Notes: a model not told the origin generated them from the letters alone. Shown: positions 32,868-41,791, numbered from the stretch's first letter. The stretch is DNA of 64,000 bases from Nitrospirillum amazonense (GCF_007828045.1 NZ_VITN01000008.1:124001-188000); one strand, 5' to 3'. Program-made: numbers and translations.

Positions 32868-33212
32868 GCTTCTTTCTGCATTGAAGGGCGCGGGCGGTCT
32901 GGCCGGGTGGCTGAGCAGCCTGGGCCGGCCATCGCGTCGATGGTCTTCATCACCGGGCGGGTTCGCGCCGGCGTCGCCGTCAAGCGGTCGGCCCGGTGCC
33001 CCCCGGCACCAGAGCCATGCCGATCCCCACCCGGGGCCGGTCTTCCCATCATCACCGTCAGACATCCCCAGGACCGTCGCACCACGCGCGGCCATTGCGC
33101 AAACAATGCCATGACGCTCGTTGGTTGTGGAAGATGGAACCTGCCAAATCGCGGACGCCGCGAGAGGTACCGCCTCCGCTTTTCTGATTCGTAAAGTTCC
33201 GGCCGGTGGACC
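32868..33212. other. 345-bp gap between the two aspartyl protease paralogues
   Basis: GC-rich sequence that reads through in several frames but shows no domain, good ribosome site or terminator-like hairpin. A weak dyad, GGCCATTG with CAATGCC, lies near 33091-33111. I see nothing else in it. Confidence 0.45.
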
Positions 33213-34244
33213 TCAGCGCCCCTGGGTCTCCGCCGCCGTGTCGGCCGCCTGGTCGGCGCGGGGCAGGCGGGGGCCCATGACCTGGAAGATGGGGCCGCTG
33301 CCGACATAGGCGAAATAGAGCCGGTGCTGGCTGTGCGAGATGAACACGCGGTGGGCCCGCAGGAAGTCCAGGCCCAGCAGCATCTCCGGCACGTCCCATC
33401 CGCCGTTGCCGAACATTTCGCCAAAGCGCAGGTGGACGCGGCGTATTTCCTCATCCCCCAGCTTGAAGCTGTCGAACAGGCCGACGTAGTCATCGACCGC
33501 GTCATTGCCGATGCCGCCGGACTTGCCGGCGGGCGCGACGCCCGGAGTTTGCGGCGTCATGCCCACCCGCGCCGCCGTTTGCAAGGTCATGACCGAGGTC
33601 TCTGCACCTGTGTCCAGGATGGCGCGCACCGGCTGCCCATTCACCAGGACGGTCAGCCAGATGGGCGACCCGTCCTCCCGCATGCGCTCGATCTTCGTGT
33701 AGTCGTAGGGCACCCCCCAGTAGGAGGCCAGGGCGGTGTGTTCGCAATCCTCGGGATGGAAAAGGACCAGGCGGTTGTGGGCGATGTCGATGTCCAGGTC
33801 GAAGTTCGACAGGAAGCGTTCGCCCAACACGCCGACGACGTCCGGCCCGTCGCCAACGTCGTGGTTGCTCAAGACCGGCATCTCCACCCGGTGGACCAGC
33901 CAGTTGCCCAGCGTCATGTCGTCGATCTGGGTGGAATACAGGGCGACGTGGCCGCCCACACCCTCGGCATGCATGCCGGGCTCCCACCCGTGGCGCAGCT
34001 TCAACCGTTCGGCGGCCGGCCTGGTGATGAAGTTTGTGTCGGCGCCGGTGTCCAGCAGCATGTGCACCTGCTGGCCGTTGATGCCCACGTCCACCAGAGG
34101 CATGTTCCGGTCCATGGTGAGGGTGAGGTTGCTCACCGGCTGCAGCTGGCATTTCGACTTTTCCGCCGCGGCGGGTGACGCCGCCAAGCCCAGGCACACC
34201 AGAACCCCGGCCTTCACCAGCAGGGCGAGCCGACGCCACGCCAT
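33213..34244 (-). CDS. Exported protein with two retropepsin-like aspartyl protease domains (paralogue B)
   Basis: 343 residues from ATG 34244, which starts a clean signal peptide (MAWRRLALLVKAGVLVCLG ... SPAAA). Starts at 34295 or 34307 are possible and would add 17 or 21 residues. Domain 1 has DTG at 65-67 (MLLDTGADTNFIT) and closing motif VVGVLGERFL; domain 2 has DTG at 211-213 (AILDTGAETSVMT) and closing motif MLLGLDFLRAHRVFISHSQ. Across their length, A and B share most motif residues and the same KCQL start of the mature part, so they arose by duplication. Likely periplasmic proteases; substrate unknown. Confidence 0.84.
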   Translation of the reverse strand: MAWRRLALLVKAGVLVCLGLAASPAAAEKSKCQLQPVSNLTLTMDRNMPLVDVGINGQQVHMLLDTGADTNFITRPAAERLKLRHGWEPGMHAEGVGGHVALYSTQIDDMTLGNWLVHRVEMPVLSNHDVGDGPDVVGVLGERFLSNFDLDIDIAHNRLVLFHPEDCEHTALASYWGVPYDYTKIERMREDGSPIWLTVLVNGQPVRAILDTGAETSVMTLQTAARVGMTPQTPGVAPAGKSGGIGNDAVDDYVGLFDSFKLGDEEIRRVHLRFGEMFGNGGWDVPEMLLGLDFLRAHRVFISHSQHRLYFAYVGSGPIFQVMGPRLPRADQAADTAAETQGR

Positions 34245-34510
34245 CGCCGGACCCGCCCCTCCGGCCGGTCCCGTCCCCCTTACAGTCAGAACCATAGATG
34301 CCCCCATCCCCGTCCACCGGACGCCGCCGCGCCCCCCGGCGCCGTTTTCTGGCGCCAGGATAGTACGGCACGGCCCCGGCGCACCAGGGAGTCGCGGGGC
34401 GGGGTCAGCCCTTGGCCGCGAACATCGGCAGGGGCAGCGGCCCGATGTGCAGGGCGGCCAGGCGCCCCCACGGTGGGACCCGGGCGGCAAGACAGGCGGT
34501 GGTCGATAGG

Positions 34511-35125
34511 TCAGTAGAACCAGGGGTTGGCCTGGCGGTGGCTGGCCTCGAACGCGCGGATGGCCTCGGCATGGCGGGCCAGCGTGGCGCTGACCCCGTC
34601 CAGGCCCTGGATCAGGGCGTCGCGGCGCAAGGCCTCGACGGCGAAGGGGATAGTGCGGCCGTCGGCCTCCACGGTGATGGTCTGTCCGGGAAGGTCGACG
34701 ATCAGGCCATTGGCGTCCGGCCGGCTGACCTGGGCCATCAAATCCGCGATGACATCGGCCGGCAGCGTCACCGTCAGGATGCCGTTGCGCTGGCAGTTGT
34801 CGTTGAAGATGCCGGCGAAGCTGGTGCCGATCAGGGCGCGGATGCCCAGCTGGGCCAAGCCCCACACGGCGTGCTCACGGGAGGAGCCGCAGCCGAAGTT
34901 GGGCCCCACCACCAGGAAGCGGACGCCCCGCCAACTGGGTCGGTTCAGGATGAAGTCGGGGCGCGGCCGGCCATCGGCGGCGAAACGCAGGTCATGGAAC
35001 ACGCCCCGGTCCAGCCCCGTGCGGTCCACGCCCTTCAGGAACTGCTTGGGCATGATGACGTCGGTGTCGACATTGGGCTGGGGCAGGGGGGCGGCGGGGC
35101 CGGCGACGCGGATGAAGGGCTGCAT
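34511..35125 (-). CDS. leuD: 3-isopropylmalate dehydratase small subunit
   Basis: 204 residues, the normal LeuD length. NVDTDVIMPKQFLK near the N-terminus and GPNFGCGSSREHAVWGLAQLGIRALIGTSFAGIFNDNCQRNGIL in the swivel domain are diagnostic. With LeuC it isomerises 2- to 3-isopropylmalate in leucine biosynthesis (or citraconate in related pathways). Its ATG overlaps the leuC stop by one base (TGATG), which couples translation. Confidence 0.95.
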   Translation of the reverse strand: MQPFIRVAGPAAPLPQPNVDTDVIMPKQFLKGVDRTGLDRGVFHDLRFAADGRPRPDFILNRPSWRGVRFLVVGPNFGCGSSREHAVWGLAQLGIRALIGTSFAGIFNDNCQRNGILTVTLPADVIADLMAQVSRPDANGLIVDLPGQTITVEADGRTIPFAVEALRRDALIQGLDGVSATLARHAEAIRAFEASHRQANPWFY

Positions 35126-36549
35126 CAGGCGACCTCCTCTTGGGGGTTGAAGGTGCGGACGTCGGCCAGATGGCCGGCGATGGCGGCGGCGGCCACCATG
35201 GCGGGGCTCATCAGGTGGGTACGGGCACCCTTGCCCTGCCGGCCCTCGAAATTGCGGTTGGTGCTGGAGGCGCAGCGGTCCCCGGGTTGCAGCACGTCGT
35301 CGTTCATGGCCAGGCACATGGAACAGCCGGACTGCCGCCACTCGAAGCCGGCGTCGGTAAAGACGCGGTCCAGCCCCTCGCGCTCCGCCTGCGCCCGCAC
35401 CTGGGTCGATCCCGGCACGATGATGGCGCGCACGCCCGCCGCCACCCGCCGGCCGCGCAGGATGCGGGCGGCGTCGCGCAAATCCTCGATGCGGGCGTTG
35501 GTGCAGGACCCGATGAAGGCGTGGCTGATGGCGATGCCGTCCAGCGCCACCCCCGGCGCCAGGCCCATGTAATCCAGGGCGCGGGTCAGGGCGGCGCGGC
35601 GGCCGGGATCGGCCTCGCCCTCCGGCGCCGGCACGGTCGCTGTGATGACCGCCGCCTGATCGGGGCTGGTGCCCCAGGTGACCATGGGCGCCACATCCTC
35701 CGCCGCCAGCTGGACCTCGCGGTCGAAGAGGGCGTCCGCGTCGCTTTTCAGGGCCAGCCAGGCCTGCGCCGCCTGCTCCCACAGCATGCCTTTGGGGGCG
35801 CGGGGGCGGCCATGGATATAGGCCAGCACCTTCTCATCCGCCGCGATGACGGCGCCCCTGGCCCCCGCCTCCACGATCATGGTGCAGACGGTCATGCGCC
35901 CCTCCACGCTCATGGCGTCGATGGCGGGCCCGGCGAACTCCACGGCATAGCCGGTGGCGCCGTCGGCGCCGATGCGGCGGATGACCTCCATCACCAGGTC
36001 CTTGGGCGTCACGCCGGGGGCCAGCGCCCCGCCCACCACGACGCGCAAGGTTTTCAGCCGCCGGTACACCAGCGTCTGGGTCGCCAGGTAATGCTCGATG
36101 TCCGAGGTGCCGATGCCGAAGCCCAGGGCGCCCAGGGCGCCATAGGCCGTGGTGTGGCTGTCGCCGGCCGCCACCACCATCCCGGGCATGACCAGCCCCT
36201 GCTCCGGTGCCACCACATGCTCGATGCCCTGGCGCGGGTCCAGGATGTCGAACAGCTCGATGCCGAAATCGCGGGCGTTGTCACGGAAATAGGCGATCTG
36301 CGCCGCCGCCTCTTTATCCGCCACCTCCAGGGTGCGGTGGCTGGCGGTGGGGTTGACATGGTCCACCACCATCAAGGCGGCCGCCGGATTCCATACCGGC
36401 CGTCCCGCCTCGCGCAGGCCGGTGAAGGCCTGGGGGCTGGTGTACTCGTTCAGGATGGTGCGGTCGACGTACAGCAGCAATTGTCCGCTGTCATCCAGAG
36501 GACAGACGGTATGGGCGTCGATGATCTTGTCGTAGAGCGTCCGGGGCAT
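35125..36549 (-). CDS. leuC: 3-isopropylmalate dehydratase large subunit
   Basis: 474 residues. Aconitase-fold protein with the three 4Fe-4S cysteines in FIGSCTNARIEDL and SGCSMCLAMND, plus GDSHTTAYGALGALGFGIGTSDIEH in domain 1. MPRTLYDKI at the N-terminus is the family start, and GGAGAAGAG precedes ATG 36549; the frame is open 17 codons further up. Operon with leuD. A LysR gene lies 199 bp upstream on the same strand. leuA and leuB are not in the window. Confidence 0.96.
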   Translation of the reverse strand: MPRTLYDKIIDAHTVCPLDDSGQLLLYVDRTILNEYTSPQAFTGLREAGRPVWNPAAALMVVDHVNPTASHRTLEVADKEAAAQIAYFRDNARDFGIELFDILDPRQGIEHVVAPEQGLVMPGMVVAAGDSHTTAYGALGALGFGIGTSDIEHYLATQTLVYRRLKTLRVVVGGALAPGVTPKDLVMEVIRRIGADGATGYAVEFAGPAIDAMSVEGRMTVCTMIVEAGARGAVIAADEKVLAYIHGRPRAPKGMLWEQAAQAWLALKSDADALFDREVQLAAEDVAPMVTWGTSPDQAAVITATVPAPEGEADPGRRAALTRALDYMGLAPGVALDGIAISHAFIGSCTNARIEDLRDAARILRGRRVAAGVRAIIVPGSTQVRAQAEREGLDRVFTDAGFEWRQSGCSMCLAMNDDVLQPGDRCASSTNRNFEGRQGKGARTHLMSPAMVAAAAIAGHLADVRTFNPQEEVA

Positions 36550-36606
36550 CTCTCTTCTCCCTATGGACGCACTATGAAAGCCGGCTCGCCACCCGCCCAA
36601 TGCCGT

Positions 36607-36627
36607 CTTGTAATAAGCTTATGCAAG
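36607..36627. promoter_or_regulatory. Candidate LysR-type site upstream of leuC
   Basis: CTTG (36607-36610) and CAAG (36624-36627) flank the perfect palindrome ATAAGCTTAT (36613-36622), giving an interrupted dyad 58 bp before the leuC start. The adjacent LysR protein is the natural candidate to bind it. It lies within the sequence next to repeat copy 1. Confidence 0.45.
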
Positions 36628-36631
36628 TCCC

Positions 36632-36728
36632 CTCAAGCGCCGGGCGCGGCCATCCGGCCGCTTGGCTTCCTCGGTTTCCAGTCTGCTTCGCCCCCCAGAA
36701 ACCTGCGGCGGCCGCAGTCGCGGCCTAC
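36632..36728 (+). repeat. Structured intergenic repeat, copy 1 (97 bp)
   Basis: About 88% identical by hand count to copy 3 over the same 97 bp. In the sense of the preceding minus-strand LysR gene it forms three hairpins: GGCCGC/GCGGCC (36710-36725), a 9-bp stem at 36673-36681/36695-36703 with a 13-base loop, and GCGGCC/GGCCGC around a 4-base loop (36646-36661). It begins 19 bases after the LysR stop codon. Confidence 0.9.
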
Positions 36729-36729
36729 A

Positions 36730-36756
36730 ACGGCATGAGCCTGTATCTCATGCCGT
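36730..36756 (-). terminator. Hairpin overlapping the LysR stop codon
   Basis: ACGGCATGAG and CTCATGCCGT form a perfect 10-bp stem with a 7-base loop; the LysR stop codon (36750-36748) is within one arm. Copy 3 of the repeat has an equivalent hairpin at the stop of its upstream gene. No T-run follows. Confidence 0.6.
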
Positions 36757-37662
36757 CGGGGCACCCCCGGCCACGTGCGACCAGAACTTTTCCGCCACGG
36801 CGGATTGTCGCGCGCGCGACCGGTAGAGGTGGATTTCCATGGGGATGTCCCAGCCGGCGTCGCCGGCGCGCACCAGCTCGCCCCGCTCCAGATGTTCCGC
36901 CACCAGGCTCTGGGGGGACCAGCCCAGGCCGCGCCCGTCCAGCGCCATGGTCACCAGCAGCTTGGCCAGGTGCGAGGTGAAGGTGGGCTTCAGATGCGTG
37001 GGGGGCAGGGCCGTTTCCAGCGCCGCCGCCACGATGCGCCCCATGCCGGATTCGGGGCGGTAGGCGACATAGGCCACGGGCGCGTCGGCCCTGCCCGGCA
37101 GGGTATGCAGCGGCCGCCCGTTCCCGTCCGGCGCGCTGACCGGCACCAGCATGTCGTCGCCGATATGAACGGAGCGGAACTGCGCGGGTGCCAGCAGGGT
37201 GCTGGCCGCCGGATAATGGTGGCACAGCAGGAACTGCGACTGGCCCTGGATCATCATGCGTTCGCAGATCTCCATATGGTTGGCCACCATCTGGACATTG
37301 ATGTTGAAGGGCAGCGTCGCCTCCACCCGGCGCAGCCAGGCGGGGAAGAAGGTCAGCGACAGGGCGTTGGTGGCGGCGAAGCGCAGCAGCTCGGCATGGC
37401 CCTGCGCCACCTCCCGCGCCTCATCCCGGCCGCTGGCCAGGCGGCGCAACGTTTCCTCCGCCGTCACCTGGAAGGACTCGCCGGCGGCGGTCAGCTCCAC
37501 CGTGTGGGTGGTACGGTGGAACAGGGGCGTGCCCACCCAGTCCTCCAGCGAGCGGATGCGGCGGCTCAACGCCGGCTGGGTGATGTTGCGGTTCTCCGCC
37601 GCGCGGGAAAAGCCGCCGTGCGCCACCACCGCCAGGAAATCCTCCAGCCACGCCACTTCCAT
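36748..37662 (-). CDS. LysR-type transcriptional regulator
   Basis: 304 residues. N-terminal HTH WLEDFLAVVAHGGFSRAAENRNITQPALSRRIRSLEDWVGTPLFHRTT, then an effector domain from about 90. The HTH resembles the YbhD/HypT-like branch (EDFLAVVAHGGFSRAAE), some members of which sense hypochlorite through Cys/Met residues; Cys133 and Cys145 regions are present here but the sensor role is speculative. It lies upstream of leuCD on the same strand and 30 bp after a Crp-like gene. The structured repeat follows its stop codon. Confidence 0.9.
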   Translation of the reverse strand: MEVAWLEDFLAVVAHGGFSRAAENRNITQPALSRRIRSLEDWVGTPLFHRTTHTVELTAAGESFQVTAEETLRRLASGRDEAREVAQGHAELLRFAATNALSLTFFPAWLRRVEATLPFNINVQMVANHMEICERMMIQGQSQFLLCHHYPAASTLLAPAQFRSVHIGDDMLVPVSAPDGNGRPLHTLPGRADAPVAYVAYRPESGMGRIVAAALETALPPTHLKPTFTSHLAKLLVTMALDGRGLGWSPQSLVAEHLERGELVRAGDAGWDIPMEIHLYRSRARQSAVAEKFWSHVAGGAPTA

Positions 37663-37692
37663 ATCCGGTTCCCGCCCCCAGTCGGCCCATCC

Positions 37693-38388
37693 CTAATCGA
37701 TAAAACGCTCCAACGCGCCGGCATCGCGCACCTCGATGCCGCCATAGCCCCGGCGCACCAGGCCGGCCCGTTCCAGCCGGCCCAGGGCGCGGTTTGCCGT
37801 CTGGCGGCTGAGACCCAGCATGCCGGCCAGATCCTCCTGCGACAACGGCAGAAGCATGGGCGCGCTTCCCGTGTCCCCTGGCGGCGCCTCCTCCAGCCGG
37901 CACAGCAGGGCCAGCAGGCGGGCGGTGCGCTGGGGCGTGGGCAGGGCCAGCACCTCGCCCAAGTAGTGCGTGGCCTGGCGCAGATGACGGCTGAGGATGC
38001 CGGCGAAATTGGCCCAGCGGCGGGGATCGGCTTCCACGATCCGGGCGAAGGCCTGGGCCGGCAGATGCAACACCAGGCTGTCCCCCCGCGCCACCGCCGT
38101 CTGCCCCCGGGGCAGGCCATCGACCATGGACACCTCGCCGAACCAATGGCCGGGCCCTGCATGCAGGATGACCACCTCCCGCCCGTCCTCCTGCACCGTG
38201 GCCAGGCGCATGCGGCCCGCGACCAGGGCATACAGCCCATCCGGCGCGTCGCCGCCGCGATACACCGCCTGGCCGTCGGCATAGGCCCGCAGCCGCCCCC
38301 GCGCCAGGATCTCGGCGCGCAGGTCCGCCGGCTGCTCCGCCAGCCAACCCCGGGTTTCCAAAACCGCTGCGGCGTCCCGCTTGTCCAT
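37693..38388 (-). CDS. Crp/Fnr family transcriptional regulator
   Basis: 231 residues. Cyclic-nucleotide-type beta barrel at about 25-115 (YRGGDAPDGLYALVAGRMRL ... GPGHWFGEVSMVDGLPRGQTAVA, the phosphate-binding cassette position) and a C-terminal winged helix, LSQEDLAGMLGLSRQTANRALGRLERAGLV. The N-terminal FNR cysteines are absent, so it is not an oxygen-sensing Fe-S protein; a cyclic nucleotide or small ligand is more likely. The ATG lies three bases after the stop of the LprI/ankyrin gene, so the two are probably co-translated. Confidence 0.92.
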   Translation of the reverse strand: MDKRDAAAVLETRGWLAEQPADLRAEILARGRLRAYADGQAVYRGGDAPDGLYALVAGRMRLATVQEDGREVVILHAGPGHWFGEVSMVDGLPRGQTAVARGDSLVLHLPAQAFARIVEADPRRWANFAGILSRHLRQATHYLGEVLALPTPQRTARLLALLCRLEEAPPGDTGSAPMLLPLSQEDLAGMLGLSRQTANRALGRLERAGLVRRGYGGIEVRDAGALERFID

Positions 38389-38391
38389 GGG

Positions 38392-40173
38392 TCAATGCGC
38401 CGGTGGGGTCAGCAGTCGGCGGGCCGTCTCCCGCTCCTCCGCGGTCAGCACCGGGTTGGCGGGCACGGGCCCGCGCCCCTCCAGGTAATCCAGCGCCGTG
38501 GCGCCCTGGCTGTCGCGTGGCCTGGTGTCGGCACCGGCCGCCAGCAGGGCCTGGATGACCGGCAACCCGGCATTGGCCGCCGCGTACATCAGGGCGGTGC
38601 GTTGGCCGTGGGTGATGTGATAGGCGGCACACTCGTAGTTGTCGGCGATCTTGTCCGGTGCCAGGGACTGAGTGTTCACCTCGGCTCCCGCCTGGATGAA
38701 GGTGCTCAGAGCCTCCAGGCTGTTGAACTGCGCCGCCGTCATCAGCGGCGTCTTGCCCATGGGGTTCACGGCATTCACTGGGGCGTGCGCCGCTAGCAGG
38801 GGGGCGATGGCCGCCGGCCGTGCGACGGCAAGGGATAGTAGCGGTTCGCCCTTCTGCTCCGCCGGCACCTCCACGGGCTCGCCTTTCGCCAGCAGGTCGG
38901 CCAAGGACGGCTGGGCATTGGCATCCATGATGGCCACATTGATGTCTGGAGCGCTGACGTAGGCCCAGCCGTATCCAGCGCTTAAATTGATGTAGGCATA
39001 GCGTCGCGCCTGTTCGGCCGGCATATTAAAATGCCGCTGGTAGTAGGCCGCCACCTCCCGCGTGGCCGTCTGGAACTGGGCTCGTATCACCTGGAATTTC
39101 GTCCGGTTCCAGGCGCTGAGGTAGGACCATGCCTCAAGTGGCACCGGAGGGGGCTGCCACGCCCGGCCGTCGTCCACCTCGCCGCCGCCAGCAGACACGT
39201 TGAGGGCAAGGTACTGAGGGGCGGCGGTCATTGCCCGGGAATTGAACGCTGTCATCAGGGCGTCGAGCCGGGTGCCTTCTGAACCGCCGCACGGCATGCT
39301 GAAGCCCCCGCCATCATGGGCGCCAACCAATTCCTGGAATTTGGCGATGCTGGTGCTGGGGAAGTCGCTCTCCTCGCACGTTGCTATCGGCGTGTAGCGG
39401 GCTTCAGCCGTGTAGATTTCAGGGGACAAGGCTCGCATCAATTCCGGGTGCTGATACAACAGCCTGCAGGAGAGGTTGATGTCGTTTCCCGCCACATGCA
39501 GGAAGGGGATAAGGCTTTTGGCGTCGCCTTGGTCCTTTTCCGCGTCTTCGCGCAGATAGGGGAAGGCATCCTTCCCGAAATCGACCACGACCTCCCGCAA
39601 CAGCCGGCGCACCTCGGCGGCATGGACGGCGGGGTTTCGTGACGTTAGCCGTAGGGCCGTCGCCAAGCCGATCTTGGCCGACGGCGTGTGATAGGCCCGC
39701 AGGATGGCCGTCGCGGTGGCCGGCGACTCCGCCATCTCGGAGAACGCGGCGTTGATGATTTTGTCATCCTGGGCGGCCAGATCTTCATCGATCTTGGCGG
39801 CGTCCTGGCCGCCCCGAAGACCCTCCATCCACTGGGTGAGGGTCTCCAGCCTGTTCTGGTGAGCCGTTCCCACGCAGGCGGACATGACCGCTGGGTCCAT
39901 GTCCCCGAGCCCACAGGACAGCTGCAGCGCCTTCAGCCACATCCGCTGATTCAGGACCAGGCGGTCATGCCAGGGGCCGCTGATATTCAGCAGACGCTTG
40001 TAGGCGTCGGCCATCTGCCGGTCCCGCGCCGCCAGGTCCGGGTCGGCGCAGATGCGCTGCTCGATGGGGCTTGCCGCCTTGGCGCAGTCGAAGCTGGGGC
40101 CGTCCGTCGCCTTTCCCACGCTCGCGACGGACAGGGGCAGCAGAACGGCGGTGAGGGCCCACAGGCGACGCAT
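38392..40173 (-). CDS. Exported LprI-like domain plus ankyrin repeats
   Basis: 593 residues. A signal peptide (about 1-22) is followed by FDCAKAASPIEQRICADPDLAARDRQMADAYKRLL, an LprI-type lysozyme-inhibitor-like module with paired cysteines. The central 300 residues are helical and unassigned. Two or three ankyrin repeats follow near 480-580: GKTPLMTAAQFNSLEALSTFIQAGAEVNTQ and RTALMYAAANAGLPVIQALLAAGADTRPRDSQGATALDYLEG. The whole may be a periplasmic stress or protein-binding factor. ATG 40173 is chosen for the signal peptide; the frame is open 19 codons upstream. Confidence 0.78.
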   Translation of the reverse strand: MRRLWALTAVLLPLSVASVGKATDGPSFDCAKAASPIEQRICADPDLAARDRQMADAYKRLLNISGPWHDRLVLNQRMWLKALQLSCGLGDMDPAVMSACVGTAHQNRLETLTQWMEGLRGGQDAAKIDEDLAAQDDKIINAAFSEMAESPATATAILRAYHTPSAKIGLATALRLTSRNPAVHAAEVRRLLREVVVDFGKDAFPYLREDAEKDQGDAKSLIPFLHVAGNDINLSCRLLYQHPELMRALSPEIYTAEARYTPIATCEESDFPSTSIAKFQELVGAHDGGGFSMPCGGSEGTRLDALMTAFNSRAMTAAPQYLALNVSAGGGEVDDGRAWQPPPVPLEAWSYLSAWNRTKFQVIRAQFQTATREVAAYYQRHFNMPAEQARRYAYINLSAGYGWAYVSAPDINVAIMDANAQPSLADLLAKGEPVEVPAEQKGEPLLSLAVARPAAIAPLLAAHAPVNAVNPMGKTPLMTAAQFNSLEALSTFIQAGAEVNTQSLAPDKIADNYECAAYHITHGQRTALMYAAANAGLPVIQALLAAGADTRPRDSQGATALDYLEGRGPVPANPVLTAEERETARRLLTPPAH

Positions 40174-40314
40174 GGCTTCAAACCCAGGTTGTGGCCTGCC
40201 ATGGCTAGCGCAAGTGCGGTCTGGGGACAACGGGGGTAATTGTCAAATCCGCGACATTCTTGAAAGCCATCCGGGCGTAGGGTATCCGCATCATAAAAAC
40301 ACCGGGAGGATTCC

Positions 40315-41103
40315 ATGTTCGACACCGCGCCCACGCTGGCTCCCGCCGACCAGCCGCCGTTACGCGACCGCGTCTCGGTCGAGGAATGGCGGCTGCGCGT
40401 CGATCTGGCGGCGGCCTATCGCCTGGTGGCCCTGTTCGGTTGGGACGATTTGGTGTTCACCCACATCTCCGCCCGCGTGCCGGGGCCGGAGCATCATTTC
40501 CTGATCAACCCCTACGGCATGCTGTTCGAGGAAATCACCGCCAGCAGCCTGGTGAAGGTGGACATGGACGGCAAGGTGGTGCTGGACACCGGCTTCCCCG
40601 TGAACCCGGCGGGCTTCACCATCCACTCCGCCGTGCATCAGGTGCGCGAGGATGCGGGCTGTGTGCTTCACCTGCATACCGCCGACGGCACGGCGGTCTC
40701 GACCCTGGAGGAAGGGCTGCTCCCCCTGAACCAGACGGCGCAGCTGGTGATCGACGACCTGGCCTATCACGATTACGAGGGCGTGGCGTTCGAGCATGAC
40801 GAACGCCCGCGCCTGCAGCGCGACCTGGGCGCCAAGAACACCATGCTGCTGCGCAATCACGGCACCCTGACCGTGGGCCGCACGGTGGCGGAGGCCTTCA
40901 CCCGCATGTATTTCCTGGAACGGTCCTGCACCATGCAGGTGCGCACCCTGACCATGGGCCGGCCGCTCTATCCCGCCCCGCATGAGGCCATCGAGCGCAA
41001 CATCCAGATCAGCCGCATGGGTGTGTCCCAGGCGGCCAACCTGCTGGTCTGGCCGGCCCTGCTGCGCCGCCTGGGCCGCCAGATGCCGGGGTATGCGGAC
41101 TGA
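40315..41103 (+). CDS. Class II aldolase/adducin family protein
   Basis: 262 residues. The Zn site is visible: HSAVH and LHLHTADG (the H-x-H pair) and LLRNHGTLTVG in the C-terminal part. FGWDDLVFTHISARVPG is the usual N-terminal region of the subgroup close to adducin head domains. Such enzymes split sugar phosphates or have other lyase activity; this subgroup (260 residues, eukaryote-like) has no assigned substrate. GGGAGGATT precedes the ATG. Stands alone. Confidence 0.9.
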   Translation: MFDTAPTLAPADQPPLRDRVSVEEWRLRVDLAAAYRLVALFGWDDLVFTHISARVPGPEHHFLINPYGMLFEEITASSLVKVDMDGKVVLDTGFPVNPAGFTIHSAVHQVREDAGCVLHLHTADGTAVSTLEEGLLPLNQTAQLVIDDLAYHDYEGVAFEHDERPRLQRDLGAKNTMLLRNHGTLTVGRTVAEAFTRMYFLERSCTMQVRTLTMGRPLYPAPHEAIERNIQISRMGVSQAANLLVWPALLRRLGRQMPGYAD

Positions 41104-41133
41104 TCCTGGACAATGCCAGGCAGTGGCTACGGC

Positions 41134-41535
41134 TCAGGAAATCAGGTCCAGGCCAACGGCGCGGGCGGCCTCGGTAAGGGCGTGGTCAAGGGTGGCCAAA
41201 GGCAGAGCCTGCCGTTGCGCCAGTTCCAGGTAGGCTGCGTCATAGACGGTCAGCCGGTGCTGGCGCGCGAGGGTCAGCACGGCGGTTTCATCCGGGGAAC
41301 GGTCCACCATCACGCCCAGTTTGGCGAGCCGATACAGGAAGGCCGCCGTATCCTCCGGAGTAAGCCGCCGCCGGCGTTCGCTGATGATCAAGGTATTGCG
41401 GACTTCAAACCACCAGAGGCTGGGGGCGTGCGCGCGATCCGTGCGAATTCGCTCAAGCGCGCGCGTGGCGACGGGATGATCCTCATCCCTGAAGGCCCAA
41501 CAGGCGGCGACCGAGGCGTCGATCACGAAGGGCAT
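41134..41535 (-). CDS. vapC: VapC-type PIN-domain toxin
   Basis: 133 residues. The four PIN acidic residues are in place: Asp6 (FVIDASV), Glu44 (WWFEVRN), Asp99 (TVYDAAYLELA) and Asp117 (ATLDHAL). VapC toxins cleave specific tRNAs or rRNA. Its ATG overlaps the antitoxin TAA by one base, the standard arrangement for antitoxin-toxin coupling. Confidence 0.93.
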   Translation of the reverse strand: MPFVIDASVAACWAFRDEDHPVATRALERIRTDRAHAPSLWWFEVRNTLIISERRRRLTPEDTAAFLYRLAKLGVMVDRSPDETAVLTLARQHRLTVYDAAYLELAQRQALPLATLDHALTEAARAVGLDLIS

Positions 41536-41780
41536 TAATATTTGTGCCCTTCGTGACGGGCCGACAGCAAGTCGTCCAGGGAAATCGGGCCGGTCTTCTG
41601 CTGAAGGTCGCGGATGCCCTCGATGGCCCGGTCGATCTCCTCCTGCCGGCTTTCCGCTTCAGGAATGAGCCGCGCGATGGGGCGGCCGTGCCGGGTGATG
41701 ATAATGGTCTCCCCCCGCTCCACCTCATCCAGGATTTGGGGCAGGTGGGTTTTCGCTTCCGACGATTGAACCTCGCGCAT
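41535..41780 (-). CDS. vapB: Phd/YefM-family antitoxin (VapB)
   Basis: 81 residues. MREVQSSEAKTHLPQILDEVERGETIIITRHGRPIARLIP is the Phd/YefM DNA-binding and dimerisation domain; the C-terminal part (GPISLDDLLSARHEGHKY) is the toxin-neutralising tail. It precedes and overlaps vapC by one base. The complex probably represses its own promoter at the repeats just upstream. Confidence 0.92.
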   Translation of the reverse strand: MREVQSSEAKTHLPQILDEVERGETIIITRHGRPIARLIPEAESRQEEIDRAIEGIRDLQQKTGPISLDDLLSARHEGHKY

Positions 41781-41791
41781 GACCTTCTCTT

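Noticed and set aside
32864-33505. 213-codon minus-strand frame bridging the two aspartyl protease genes
   Set aside because: Begins out of frame inside paralogue B and translates to Arg/Ser/Cys-rich sequence with no match to either lobe.
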